A program made the position numbers and the translations under genes. Below, piece after piece: positions 29,654-36,447 of a stretch of 43,750 bases of DNA (its first letter is position 1; the number at the start of each line of letters is the position of its first letter). Location: assembly GCA_964360335.1 (NCBI GenBank), contig CAYHVH010000006.1, positions 1-43,750 of the forward strand. The letters are read 5' to 3'. Source of the DNA: CAYHVH01 sp964360335. GTDB taxonomy: Bacteria; Patescibacteriota; Doudnabacteria; UBA920; 2-01-FULL-46-14. Below the pieces are notes generated by a model. It did not search any database and was not told the origin of the DNA. It saw only the letters and a list, made by a program, of their open reading frames with translations.

Positions 29654-30451
29654 ATGGAAACGCAAGTATTGCTCTCGTCGGTAGTTACTCTGCCCTCTCT
29701 GCCAACAGCCTTCCTGTGGGCTGCCCAGTTGGGATTCCACGGCTTGGAATTGTTTCCCCACCGCCGTACCGAGCCTGCCGCAGTGGACCGTTTGGCCCGC
29801 CAATACAATATGCCAGTCAAAGGGATCCATATCCCTTTCTGGTGGAAAACCAAAAGCCTGTGGCAAGTGATCAAAAGCGAATACCTGGTGCGGGAAAAAC
29901 TGTTCGCTGGTGTGTGGTGGGTCCTGTTCGGTCCCGGCCACGAGGACTGTCCGGCAGTTCAGCTGCTCAAAAAATTCCCGCAGGCCTATTGCCTCCTTCA
30001 TCCGGACACCTACGGCCAATCCTTGGGTCAACACCAATTCTTCCTCGGGCACGAGGTTTTCTTGGAAAACGAGCGGCCCAAGCAGGGAGAGTCAACCTTT
30101 ACCTATGATCCGCTGCAAATCAAATCCTCGCTCCTGCCTTGCCTCGGGGCTTTGGCCGGGAGGCTGATGTTTGATCCCGGCCATGTCCTGCCGGCTCAAG
30201 AGGCGGGAATTTTGGAGAAGCGTTCCATTCCCGAATGGTACGAACTTCTGAAGCCCCATGGGCTTCATCTTTCGTTCAGCGGCGAGGGACGGTTGCACGA
30301 CCTGCCCACGGAAGACGAATGGCGGAGCTTAGCTCTAGTCATCACGCAGTATCCGCCACAAGTTATCGTAGTGGAAACTGCACCCGGCTTTGGCGCCTAC
30401 GAACGGGTTCGCACGGCGCGCCACATGCTCCAGTGGAACCTCGGCATCTAA
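29654..30451 (+). CDS. Xylose-isomerase-like TIM-barrel protein, copy 1
   Basis: A 265-residue protein resembling the sugar phosphate isomerase/epimerase superfamily (AP endonuclease 2 fold). Likely fold segments are LGFHGLELFPHRR near the start, VKGIHIPFW, LENERPKQGESTFTYDP, GRLMFDPGHVLPA and QVIVVETAPGFG, which carry Glu, Asp and His at strand ends. The start at 29654 follows GGAGGA (29644-29649). The gene at 30522 is a diverged paralogue in the same order. Substrate unknown. It has its own strong terminator. Confidence 0.7.
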   Translation: METQVLLSSVVTLPSLPTAFLWAAQLGFHGLELFPHRRTEPAAVDRLARQYNMPVKGIHIPFWWKTKSLWQVIKSEYLVREKLFAGVWWVLFGPGHEDCPAVQLLKKFPQAYCLLHPDTYGQSLGQHQFFLGHEVFLENERPKQGESTFTYDPLQIKSSLLPCLGALAGRLMFDPGHVLPAQEAGILEKRSIPEWYELLKPHGLHLSFSGEGRLHDLPTEDEWRSLALVITQYPPQVIVVETAPGFGAYERVRTARHMLQWNLGI

Positions 30452-30462
30452 AAAGAGCTTCT

Positions 30463-30502
30463 GGCCCCTGCACCTTCACCGGTGCCGGGGCCTCAATTTT
30501 TT
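30463..30502 (+). terminator. Terminator between the two TIM-barrel genes
   Basis: GGCCCC-T-GCACC pairs with GGTGC-C-GGGGCC, followed by TCAATTTTTT. The second copy must therefore have its own promoter. Confidence 0.88.
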
Positions 30503-30503
30503 A

Positions 30504-30512
30504 TGATACAAT
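30504..30512 (+). promoter_or_regulatory. Extended -10 promoter of the gene at 30522
   Basis: TGATACAAT ends nine bases before the ATG. Transcription would begin within about three bases of the start codon, so the mRNA is predicted leaderless. Confidence 0.55.
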
Positions 30513-30521
30513 CTAATTAAT

Positions 30522-31310
30522 ATGCCAGAACTGGTTTTATCCACTAGCACTTCTTTTTTCTTTGGCGGCATCCAGGCCGCTTTTCGTAACGCCCAGAAAT
30601 ATGGCTTTAAATATCTAGAGATTGTCCCCTACCGCTGGACTAGGCCAGAAACCATCCTAGCTTTAGAAAAAACTTTTGGCATAGCAGTGGCGGGCATTCA
30701 TCTGCCCGGTTGGTGGCAAAAAACTCTGTGGCAGGCTTTCCGCGATAGTCCCGATATCTTGGAAAAGGCGCTCGTTCCCCTCTGGTATTTTTCTTTAGGC
30801 AACGCCAGTCAAAATCCCGGATTAGCCCTAGCCGAGGCTTTAGAAGCGCGCCGCCCTTATCTTTTATTGCACAGCAATGTAGTAGAAGAAATGCGGGGGG
30901 CGTTTCCCTCTTTCGCCAAAACTTACCGCGTAGTCGTAGAAAACATCCCCGTGTTCCGCCGTTCTCCCTCCAGGCGTTTTTACTGGGACCCTCTGGAAAT
31001 CCATCGCACCATCCGCGACCAGGGCTTAACCGCTGGTTTGGTTTTTGATATCGGCCACCTCCGCCAGACCAGGAAGCTTCTGCCGGAGATCAACCTTTTG
31101 GAAATGTACCAGGAGACCCGCCCGGAAATCATCCATATTTCCTACAATAGCAACGGTATCCACACCCTGCCGGACAAACCTGAACAAATCGAGTTAATCG
31201 CCCTCCTGAAAATTCATCAACCTAAATATATAGTTCTCGAAACCAATCCATTGGTGAATATCAAAAGGGGAAAGGAGCTGTTAGAGAAAATTATCGAAGA
31301 AAGCCAATAA
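30522..31310 (+). CDS. Xylose-isomerase-like TIM-barrel protein, copy 2
   Basis: A 262-residue paralogue of the protein at 29654. Shared landmarks are KYGFKYLEIVPYRW, VAGIHLPGWWQKTLWQ, VVVENIPVFRRSPSRRFYWDPLEIH, AGLVFDIGHLRQ and KYIVLETNP. Asp, Glu and His at these strand ends suggest a metal-dependent isomerase or endonuclease fold; activity is not known. Unlike copy 1 it lacks a Shine-Dalgarno sequence and appears leaderless. Its end abuts a REP-like half element. Confidence 0.7.
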   Translation: MPELVLSTSTSFFFGGIQAAFRNAQKYGFKYLEIVPYRWTRPETILALEKTFGIAVAGIHLPGWWQKTLWQAFRDSPDILEKALVPLWYFSLGNASQNPGLALAEALEARRPYLLLHSNVVEEMRGAFPSFAKTYRVVVENIPVFRRSPSRRFYWDPLEIHRTIRDQGLTAGLVFDIGHLRQTRKLLPEINLLEMYQETRPEIIHISYNSNGIHTLPDKPEQIELIALLKIHQPKYIVLETNPLVNIKRGKELLEKIIEESQ

Positions 31311-31322
31311 CTACCGCCGCGA

Positions 31323-31358
31323 CAGAGATTGCTTCGGCCTGACAGCCTCGCAATGACG
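31323..31358. repeat. Half copy of the GCGAAGCAATC palindromic repeat
   Basis: GAGATTGCTTCGGCCTGACA followed by GCCTCGCAATGACG resembles the arms of the element at 21940-22019. It lies between two convergent gene ends. Confidence 0.6.
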
Positions 31359-31363
31359 AAAAT

Positions 31364-31615
31364 TTATAAAGCATAACTATCCTCGATCCACCACGAGAGT
31401 GTCTCCGTATTAAACCCCAACTTCCAAGCATTGGTCTCGTCCGATACCGAAAAAAAATAAATCCGCACCGCCCCTTCCTTGATGGTATGTACTAAATTGA
31501 CTTTGGCGATCCGATAAGTTTTCTGCCCCCACTTCAGCAAATGGGGAAAAGTCCCGTTTCGGCCAAACGACACGATCACTTCCACCGGCTCCGCATTGCT
31601 TCGCTCCGCCGCCAT
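31364..31615 (-). CDS. Small protein resembling DUF6504, third gene of the lexA unit
   Basis: An 83-residue protein: EPVEVIVSFGRNGTFPHLLKWGQKTYRIAKVNLVHTIKEG...VRIYFFSVSDETNAWKLGFNTETLSWWIED. The V-E-V...F-x-W-x-G-x-x-Y-x-I-x-x-V pattern with a C-terminal strand rich in Trp recalls DUF6504, which in actinobacteria lies beside ImuB/DnaE2 mutagenesis genes. The likeness is my judgement by eye. It starts six bases after the 59-residue gene that follows lexA. The first codons overlap a short REP-like sequence (GGAGCGAAGCAATGCGG). Confidence 0.55.
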   Translation of the reverse strand: MAAERSNAEPVEVIVSFGRNGTFPHLLKWGQKTYRIAKVNLVHTIKEGAVRIYFFSVSDETNAWKLGFNTETLSWWIEDSYAL

Positions 31616-31621
31616 GTTGAT

Positions 31622-31801
31622 TCAACTAAAAACTACGTGATAGAGCTTTTCGTTCACGATGACCGGCACGCCCTTGATAGCCTCGATCTCTTGGGAAATT
31701 TGTCGGACCGGACAGCGATGCTCAATGCCCTCCTTGCATCGGGCACAAAGGTTTTTCAAAGTATTGATGGCTTGGGTTTTGGTTTGATCCAATTCGGACA
31801 T
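31622..31801 (-). CDS. 59-residue Cys-containing protein downstream of lexA
   Basis: A short frame from the ATG at 31801 to the TGA at 31622, 59 residues. It begins MSELDQTKTQAINTLKNL and has C-A-R-C near residue 19, H-R-C near 28-30, then a strand-rich end (GVPVIVNEKLYHVVF). Three Cys and a His could bind one zinc. It lies 18 bases after lexA and six before the next gene, so it probably shares the LexA-controlled transcript. No family is recognised. Confidence 0.62.
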   Translation of the reverse strand: MSELDQTKTQAINTLKNLCARCKEGIEHRCPVRQISQEIEAIKGVPVIVNEKLYHVVFS

Positions 31802-31819
31802 TTTGAAAATTTTAAATTT

Positions 31820-32431
31820 TTATTCCAGCTGCCTTATCACTCCCACGACTTTCCCTTGGACAGTCCATTCTTCCTGCGGATAAATATTCTGGTACTTGGG
31901 ATTTTCCGGCTTGAGATACTTTCGGCCGCGAATTTCCAAAAACCGTTTGACCGTGGCTTCATCGTGCAAGAGCGCGACCACGATATCGCCGGATTTGGCC
32001 TCGCGCGTGGGTTTGACAATTACCAAATCCCCGGCCAAAATCCCCGCCCCGACCATGCTATCGCCCCGGACTTTGAGTAAAAACACGTCCTTCCGGCCGC
32101 GAATTAAAGACTGGGGCAAATTCACCCAGTCTTCCACCTGTTCCTCCACCCTCAGGGGACTACCGGCCGGAATACTGCCTAAAATCGGCACCGCCCAAGA
32201 ACCGGCCAGAATCTCGTTTCGGAATTCATCAAAGACTCTAAGGCCCCGCGGCGTGCCGTCGCGTTTCAGAAAGCCCTGCTCTTCCAAAGCTCTCAGGAGC
32301 TTGGCGACGGCATTTTTGGAAGCCACTCCTAAGGCCTTGGCCATTTCCGAAATGGTCGGCGGCAAACCCTTCTCCCGGATGGCTACCGTAAGGTAATTTA
32401 AAAGCTCTTTTTGGCGCTTGGTGATATTCAT
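31820..32431 (-). CDS. lexA: LexA SOS repressor
   Basis: LexA represses DNA-damage genes and cleaves itself when RecA is active. The 203-residue protein has an N-terminal winged helix (MNITKRQKELLNYLTVAIREKGLPPTISEMAKALGV). The cleavage site is Ala89-Gly90, and the Ser/Lys dyad is Ser125 (GDSM) and Lys162 (TVKRF). The ATG at 32431 fits the family; twelve upstream codons in frame overlap the operator. Promoter and start are so close that the mRNA appears leaderless. Two small genes follow at once. Confidence 0.95.
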   Translation of the reverse strand: MNITKRQKELLNYLTVAIREKGLPPTISEMAKALGVASKNAVAKLLRALEEQGFLKRDGTPRGLRVFDEFRNEILAGSWAVPILGSIPAGSPLRVEEQVEDWVNLPQSLIRGRKDVFLLKVRGDSMVGAGILAGDLVIVKPTREAKSGDIVVALLHDEATVKRFLEIRGRKYLKPENPKYQNIYPQEEWTVQGKVVGVIRQLE

Positions 32432-32438
32432 ACTCTTA

Positions 32439-32467
32439 ATGGTAAACGCTCGTTCACCTTTTGTCAA
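32439..32467 (-). promoter_or_regulatory. lexA promoter with SOS box in the spacer
   Basis: TTGACA (32462-32467) and TACCAT (32439-32444) are 17 bases apart on the minus strand. The near-palindrome GGTGAACGAGCGTTTACC (32441-32458) lies between and matches the GAAC-N4-GTTY type of LexA site. A bound repressor would block the promoter. An inverted-repeat element begins at the base next to the -35. Confidence 0.8.
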
Positions 32468-32530
32468 CCCCCTTAGAAATCTCGATTTTCTGCCTAAAGT
32501 GCAGATTTTTCCACATTATTTCTAACGGGG
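32468..32530. mobile_element. MITE-like inverted-repeat element C, at the lexA -35
   Basis: CCCCCTTAGAAAT (32468-32480) and ATTTCTAACGGGG (32518-32530) are 13-bp inverted ends with one mismatch. TCAA flanks both sides (32464-32467, 32531-32534). The inside holds TCTGC-N7-GCAGA. The left TCAA lies within the TTGACA of the lexA promoter (minus strand). Confidence 0.8.
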
Positions 32531-32562
32531 TCAAGACCCTGATTGTGGATAACTTTTCGCCC

Positions 32563-32596
32563 AAAACAAAACCTCCGGGCTTCCTGCCCGGAGGTT
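32563..32596 (-). terminator. Terminator of the 29-codon gene
   Basis: AACCTCCGGGC and GCCCGGAGGTT form an 11-bp stem with a 5-base loop, followed on the minus strand by TTTTGTTTT. Confidence 0.9.
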
Positions 32597-32612
32597 AATG
32601 GACTGGAATAAA

Positions 32613-32702
32613 TTAAGATTGCTCTTCTGATGATTCTTCTCCTGCTGGCTTTTCTTCTTCAGGCGTTCCCTGTTCATCGCCCTGAAGGAGTAGTTCTCGC
32701 AT
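32613..32702 (-). CDS. 29-residue acidic microprotein
   Basis: A short frame from the ATG at 32702 to the TAA at 32613. AAGGAG lies seven bases before the start. The peptide opens MRELLLQGDEQG and ends in an acidic, Glu/Ser-rich tail. It has a consensus promoter, a ribosome binding site and a strong terminator of its own, which is more signal than a chance frame should have. No family is recognised. It could instead be a small RNA with a fortuitous frame. Confidence 0.6.
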   Translation of the reverse strand: MRELLLQGDEQGTPEEEKPAGEESSEEQS

Positions 32703-32766
32703 GTTTTTTCTCCTTCCTGCCCCTGAAAAGATTCTTCAAGGGTAAGGATTAATTAAAACTGCAGTA

Positions 32767-32795
32767 ACTATAAAAACAAACGATTGGCCTGTCAA
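32767..32795 (-). promoter_or_regulatory. Promoter of the 29-codon gene
   Basis: TTGACA (32790-32795), a 17-base spacer and TATAGT (32767-32772) on the minus strand. The -35 box adjoins inverted-repeat element B. Confidence 0.82.
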
Positions 32796-32868
32796 CCCCG
32801 TTAGAAATAAGCCCCGACGTCACGTCGGGGCTGCCGCCGTCTCGAAAGAGGGCGGATTTCTAACGGGG
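32796..32868. mobile_element. MITE-like inverted-repeat element B
   Basis: CCCCGTTAGAAAT (32796-32808) and ATTTCTAACGGGG (32856-32868) are perfect 13-bp inverted ends. TCAA flanks both sides (32792-32795, 32869-32872). Inside is a perfect 11-bp hairpin, AGCCCCGACGT-C-ACGTCGGGGCT, and a second GC-rich hairpin. Confidence 0.88.
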
Positions 32869-32888
32869 TCAACCCGCATCCCCAGACT

Positions 32889-33137
32889 TCATTTTTTGCT
32901 CAACAAAAAGCGCAGCAATTCCAAAAGCTGTTCCCAAATGTTCTTCAAGATCGGCACCGAAGCCGGCAAAAGAATAATAAGCAAAATCAAGTATATGAGC
33001 TGCTTCCGCAACACTTTGTAAATCCCGAGTATCAAGAGAATAGCTAAACCCAAAGACACCAAGCCGTGGACCTTTGGCGGGAAGTAACTTAAAAACTGAT
33101 TATAGATGGAATAGATTGTGTCTAAAGAGAACTTCAT
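32889..33137 (-). CDS. Small two- or three-helix membrane protein
   Basis: An 82-residue protein with hydrophobic segments at about 26-42 and 46-62 and an amphipathic C-terminal helix ending in Lys-Lys. It starts within an ATGA-type overlap with the regulator gene upstream (33134). No family is recognised. It is probably co-transcribed with that regulator. Confidence 0.62.
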   Translation of the reverse strand: MKFSLDTIYSIYNQFLSYFPPKVHGLVSLGLAILLILGIYKVLRKQLIYLILLIILLPASVPILKNIWEQLLELLRFLLSKK

Positions 33138-33697
33138 GGTTTTAAATTATTCAGCAATACTAAATGGGGGTAGTCGAGGATGTCCCGAATCAACCGATCA
33201 TTCATCATCCGCCGGTAGTTATATTCCGCGGGTTCCAGAAAAGCGTAGTTAATCTCCTGACCCGTCAATTTTTCAATCTCCCGGAGTCGGCGCTCGAGGA
33301 GGCTCAAGCGCAGTCCCTCCCCGACGACCAAGACGTCCACCGGCAGTTGCGGCTGCAGAGTAAAAATCCCGCTTAGGATCACGAGTTTGGCCTTTGGAAT
33401 TTTTTTAAGTTTCCGACTGACCTCATCCTCCGCTGAAAATTCAGCAGCGGTCACCAAATCCTTGAGCTCGCCGTAAAAACGAAAGTGGGGATTGATCCGG
33501 TAGTAGCGCTGCTGTCCGCGGGCGGCCGCGCTCACCACTTGCCCCTTGAGAAATTCCCGCAGCGCTGAAGCCAGCGGTTTGGCAGCGCCCTGGCTGAGGT
33601 GCCGCAATTCATATACCGAAAAACTTCTGACTGGGAATTTAAAAAAAATGTTGAGGAGTCGTTTCTTGAGCTTGGAATCCAAAAGATTTTCCAACAT
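33134..33697 (-). CDS. Helix-turn-helix protein with degenerate nucleotidyltransferase-like domain
   Basis: A 187-residue protein. Residues 1-70 form a winged helix (FPVRSFSVYELRHLSQGAAKPLASALREFLKGQVVSAAARGQQRYYRIN), and residues 85-185 resemble an MNT-type nucleotidyltransferase fold with VDVLVVGEG in place of the catalytic G-S-x-A-R-G...D-x-D. The missing acidic pair makes catalysis unlikely. Proteins of this design are common in Candidate Phyla Radiation genomes and are taken as transcription regulators. Target unknown. Confidence 0.65.
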   Translation of the reverse strand: MLENLLDSKLKKRLLNIFFKFPVRSFSVYELRHLSQGAAKPLASALREFLKGQVVSAAARGQQRYYRINPHFRFYGELKDLVTAAEFSAEDEVSRKLKKIPKAKLVILSGIFTLQPQLPVDVLVVGEGLRLSLLERRLREIEKLTGQEINYAFLEPAEYNYRRMMNDRLIRDILDYPHLVLLNNLKP

Positions 33698-33759
33698 AAC
33701 CAGGACCTAAACCTCGAGATTAAATATGCTGCCTAATCCCAGTTTAGCATAACTGCCAT

Positions 33760-33789
33760 TTGCCCCGCAATATGAATCTGCCATATAAT
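33760..33789 (+). promoter_or_regulatory. Promoter of the gene at 33831
   Basis: TTGCCC (33760-33765), an 18-base spacer and a perfect TATAAT (33784-33789). Confidence 0.6.
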
Positions 33790-33830
33790 ACAGGTACTTA
33801 ATCTCTGGTCTAGGCGTCCAAATTTTAACG

Positions 33831-35828
33831 ATGAAACTCAAGACCCGAGTCGGGCAAATCTTCCTCACCCACGCCAAGGACGAAAATTATACCTCGCTGT
33901 ACGAGGAGGCCTTTTCGAAACACGGCCAAAACGTGGAACTGTTCGCGGTTCTGGAAATTTCCGACTCTGCCGGGGTTTCCCCCAAACTCCGAAAAACCGA
34001 GTACGAGCACCTCACCCAAACCCTGGTGGGCGCTTTTAAAAAAACTTACGTTTCCGCTCCGGCTTTGGACCAGGCGACGTTTGAAAAAGCGCTCGCCACC
34101 ATCAACGCCTCCCTGTCGCGCCTGGCTTCCCGCGGCAAGGTTGGCTGGTACGGCAAACTCAACGCCGCCGTCGGCGCGGTTTTTCAAAACCAACTTTTTA
34201 TTTCCACCACCGGTTCGGCTCTGGTCTATCTCTCCCGCAAAGGCGAACTCACCCTCCTGAGCGACGGGCTCTCGGAAGCGGTCAGCCGGCCGGTAAAAAT
34301 TTTTTCCAACTACAGCAGCGGACGGGTCTGGACCGCTGATCGGGTAATCTTTAGCACCAACCAGCTCGTCAATTATCTGTCTTTGGACCGGATCCGCGAA
34401 TTTCTAAACGAGGACACACTGGAGGAAATCTGTCAGGGAATAATTACCGCCCTGAACGAGATAAAAACCGTGGGATTTGCGACTTTTGTCTGCGAAATTG
34501 GTACTGGCCAAGAGCCGGAGGACAGCTTGGGCGAACGGCCGCTCGGCGGTTTGACGCTGGAGAAATTGGCGGGGCGCGCTTCTGCCCCGACGGCCGGATC
34601 TGGAGCCGGAGTGGTGCGGCAGACGGGGCATTACCTTTGGGTCAGCGGAAAGTTTCTCTGGGAACTTCTTAGCAGTCTCTTGGGCGCAATTTTTGGCCTG
34701 GTGCTGACGTTCTTCCGGAAGAGGCCAAAAAAATACCTGTTCCTGGCCCTAGGACTGGTCGTGATTTTGCTGCTTCTGAATGTCGGGGTGGCGGCTTTTC
34801 GGAAATTCAGCCAAAACCGGCAAACCCAACAGGCCTCAGCGGTCACGGAAATGGCGGCGAAACTCGACGACGCTGAAGCCGCCCTGATTTATAATGACGA
34901 AGATCGGGTAGTGACCCTGGTGCAGGAAGCAGAAAAACTTCTGGCGACAGTCCAAAAGCGCAGCACTCCCGAGGAGTATCAACCTCTGGAAAAACGTCTC
35001 CTAGAACTGCAGAAAAAAGTGAAAAAAGAATTGCGGGTGGAAAGCCCCACGATTCTCACCCAATTTCCTAATATCCCCACCGATCTCTTTTACTCCCCTA
35101 ACGGCGCGGTGGGCTTCAACCGGAATTCCCAAAGCTTGGCGTTTTACGATTTCCGCTCCGGGGAAACCAAATCCCTTTTGACCAATCAAAATACCAGCAA
35201 CCTCCTCTTGGGCGAGTTTGTAGGCGGGGACCATCAGTACGTCTTTTTGGACAAAGGGGGAAAACTTTCGAGCCTCAAACTCCCCCAAACTGAACTTGCG
35301 CCATACGAGACCGAATCACCCCTTTTGGATCTCGGGCCGGCAAAAATTCAGGCCCTAGCGGTTTTGGGCGAAGGCGCTACGGCGCGCCTCTACCTGCTGG
35401 ATACCAGACAAAACCAAATCTGGCGCTTGCGGATGACCGAAACCGGGGTAGAAACGGCCGAGGCCTGGCTCAAAGCCGAGGTCCCTTCCGTGCAGGAAGC
35501 GTCTGATCTCACGGTGGACGGGAGTATTTATCTGCAGTACCCGGAGCGGGTTGAAGAATACTTCAACGGTCAGCGCCAAACTTTCGCGCTCAACTTGATC
35601 GAGCCGCCGCTCAAAAAAGCCACCCGGATCTTCACCCAGGCAGATTACCAATTTCTGTACGTTCTCGAACCGGAAAACTCCCGGATTCTCCTGTACAGCA
35701 AAGACGGCAAGCTCAATCTCCAGATTCTTTCCCCGAAATTCCGCGACCTCTCCGATATTTACGTAGACGAAGGGGGCAAAATTATCTACGCCCTCGCGGG
35801 CGCGGAACTCCTGCAGATTAACTACTGA
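33831..35828 (+). CDS. PP2C-like / transmembrane / beta-propeller-like protein
   Basis: A 665-residue protein. The N-terminal part (about 1-220) has the layout of PP2C-type phosphatases, with repeated strands, GSALVYLSRKGELTLLSDG and ADRVIFSTNQLV, but the usual metal-binding Asp motifs (such as D-G-x-G) are not evident, so it may be inactive. A membrane helix follows (about 300-325, KYLFLALGLVVILLLLNVGVAAF), then a coiled coil (345-405) and a C-terminal beta-rich propeller-like region. This suggests a sensor spanning the membrane. Function is unknown. The terminator follows at once. Confidence 0.65.
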   Translation: MKLKTRVGQIFLTHAKDENYTSLYEEAFSKHGQNVELFAVLEISDSAGVSPKLRKTEYEHLTQTLVGAFKKTYVSAPALDQATFEKALATINASLSRLASRGKVGWYGKLNAAVGAVFQNQLFISTTGSALVYLSRKGELTLLSDGLSEAVSRPVKIFSNYSSGRVWTADRVIFSTNQLVNYLSLDRIREFLNEDTLEEICQGIITALNEIKTVGFATFVCEIGTGQEPEDSLGERPLGGLTLEKLAGRASAPTAGSGAGVVRQTGHYLWVSGKFLWELLSSLLGAIFGLVLTFFRKRPKKYLFLALGLVVILLLLNVGVAAFRKFSQNRQTQQASAVTEMAAKLDDAEAALIYNDEDRVVTLVQEAEKLLATVQKRSTPEEYQPLEKRLLELQKKVKKELRVESPTILTQFPNIPTDLFYSPNGAVGFNRNSQSLAFYDFRSGETKSLLTNQNTSNLLLGEFVGGDHQYVFLDKGGKLSSLKLPQTELAPYETESPLLDLGPAKIQALAVLGEGATARLYLLDTRQNQIWRLRMTETGVETAEAWLKAEVPSVQEASDLTVDGSIYLQYPERVEEYFNGQRQTFALNLIEPPLKKATRIFTQADYQFLYVLEPENSRILLYSKDGKLNLQILSPKFRDLSDIYVDEGGKIIYALAGAELLQINY

Positions 35829-35851
35829 CCTTGCTTCTTCACAAAGCAATG

Positions 35852-35878
35852 AAACAGCCCCTCCTCGGGGCTGTTTTT
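35852..35878 (+). terminator. Terminator of the gene at 33831
   Basis: AAACAGCCCC and GGGGCTGTTT form a stem with a TCCTC loop, running into TTTTT. Confidence 0.92.
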
Positions 35879-35889
35879 GTATTCTCCGG

Positions 35890-35927
35890 AGATCCTTCGT
35901 CCGCCAGTCGGCGGACCTCAGGATGAC
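35890..35927. repeat. Palindromic repeat before the rplL 3' end
   Basis: GATCCTTCG and CTCAGGATGACA bracket the hairpin GTCCGCC-AGTC-GGCGGAC. The arms are of the short CCTTCG/CAGGATGACA repeat type. It lies between convergent gene ends. Confidence 0.55.
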
Positions 35928-35936
35928 ACTGAAGTT

Positions 35937-36347
35937 TTACTTGAGTGTCACTTTACCCCCTGCCTCTTCCAGTTTCTTCTTGATTTCCTCGGCCTCGGCC
36001 TTGCCAATATTTTCTTTCACCGCTTTGGGCGCCCCATCCACCAAGTCTTTGGCTTCTTTGAGGCCCTTGCCGGTTACTTCCCGGACCGCTTTGATGACGG
36101 CGATTTTGTTGGCGCCGACTTCGGCGAGCTCCACAGTGTAAGCGCTCTTTTCCTCGGCGGCTTCTCCGGCCGCTGCTCCCGTTCCGGCCATCGCTCCAGC
36201 CATCATTACCGGCGCGGCGGCCGACACGCCAAAACGCTCCTCGAGGACCTTGACGAGCTCGGAGAGTTCCAGAGCCGTAAGTTTGTCAATGGTTTCCACC
36301 AAGGACTTGAACTTCTCGGGTACTACCTTAGTTGCTTCTTCAGCCAT
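35937..36347 (-). CDS. rplL: Ribosomal protein bL12 (L7/L12)
   Basis: L7/L12 forms the stalk of the large subunit that recruits translation factors. The N-terminal dimer domain carries LVETIDKLTALELSELVKVLEERFGV, then an Ala/Gly/Met hinge (MMAGAMAGTGAAAGEAAEEK), then the globular domain TVELAEVGANKIAVIKAVREVTGKGLKEAKDLVDGAPKAVKENIGKAEAEEIKKKLEEAGGKVTLK, which is typical throughout. Length 136. It follows rplJ, 100 bases apart, behind a repeat-rich spacer. Confidence 0.97.
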   Translation of the reverse strand: MAEEATKVVPEKFKSLVETIDKLTALELSELVKVLEERFGVSAAAPVMMAGAMAGTGAAAGEAAEEKSAYTVELAEVGANKIAVIKAVREVTGKGLKEAKDLVDGAPKAVKENIGKAEAEEIKKKLEEAGGKVTLK

Positions 36348-36402
36348 GGTTTTAAAATTAAAAATTAAATATCAAGAATCAAAATTACTACCCCCATTCT
36401 TT

Positions 36403-36423
36403 CTCCCCCTTCGCAAGGGGGAG
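36403..36423. repeat. Hairpin repeat between rplJ and rplL
   Basis: CTCCCCCTT-CGC-AAGGGGGAG, a perfect 9-bp hairpin, within a spacer (36348-36447) that also holds AT-rich repeats (AAATTAAAAATTAAA, GCATTTTGCATTTT). It could set the rplJ/rplL ratio by partial termination or RNA cleavage. Confidence 0.6.
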
Positions 36424-36447
36424 ATGAAGAGGGGGTGGTTTACCCTG

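Noticed and set aside
36403..36423. CRISPR-like repeats among the palindromes
   Set aside because: The repeats are scattered, differ in sequence and have no regular spacers; no cas genes are present.
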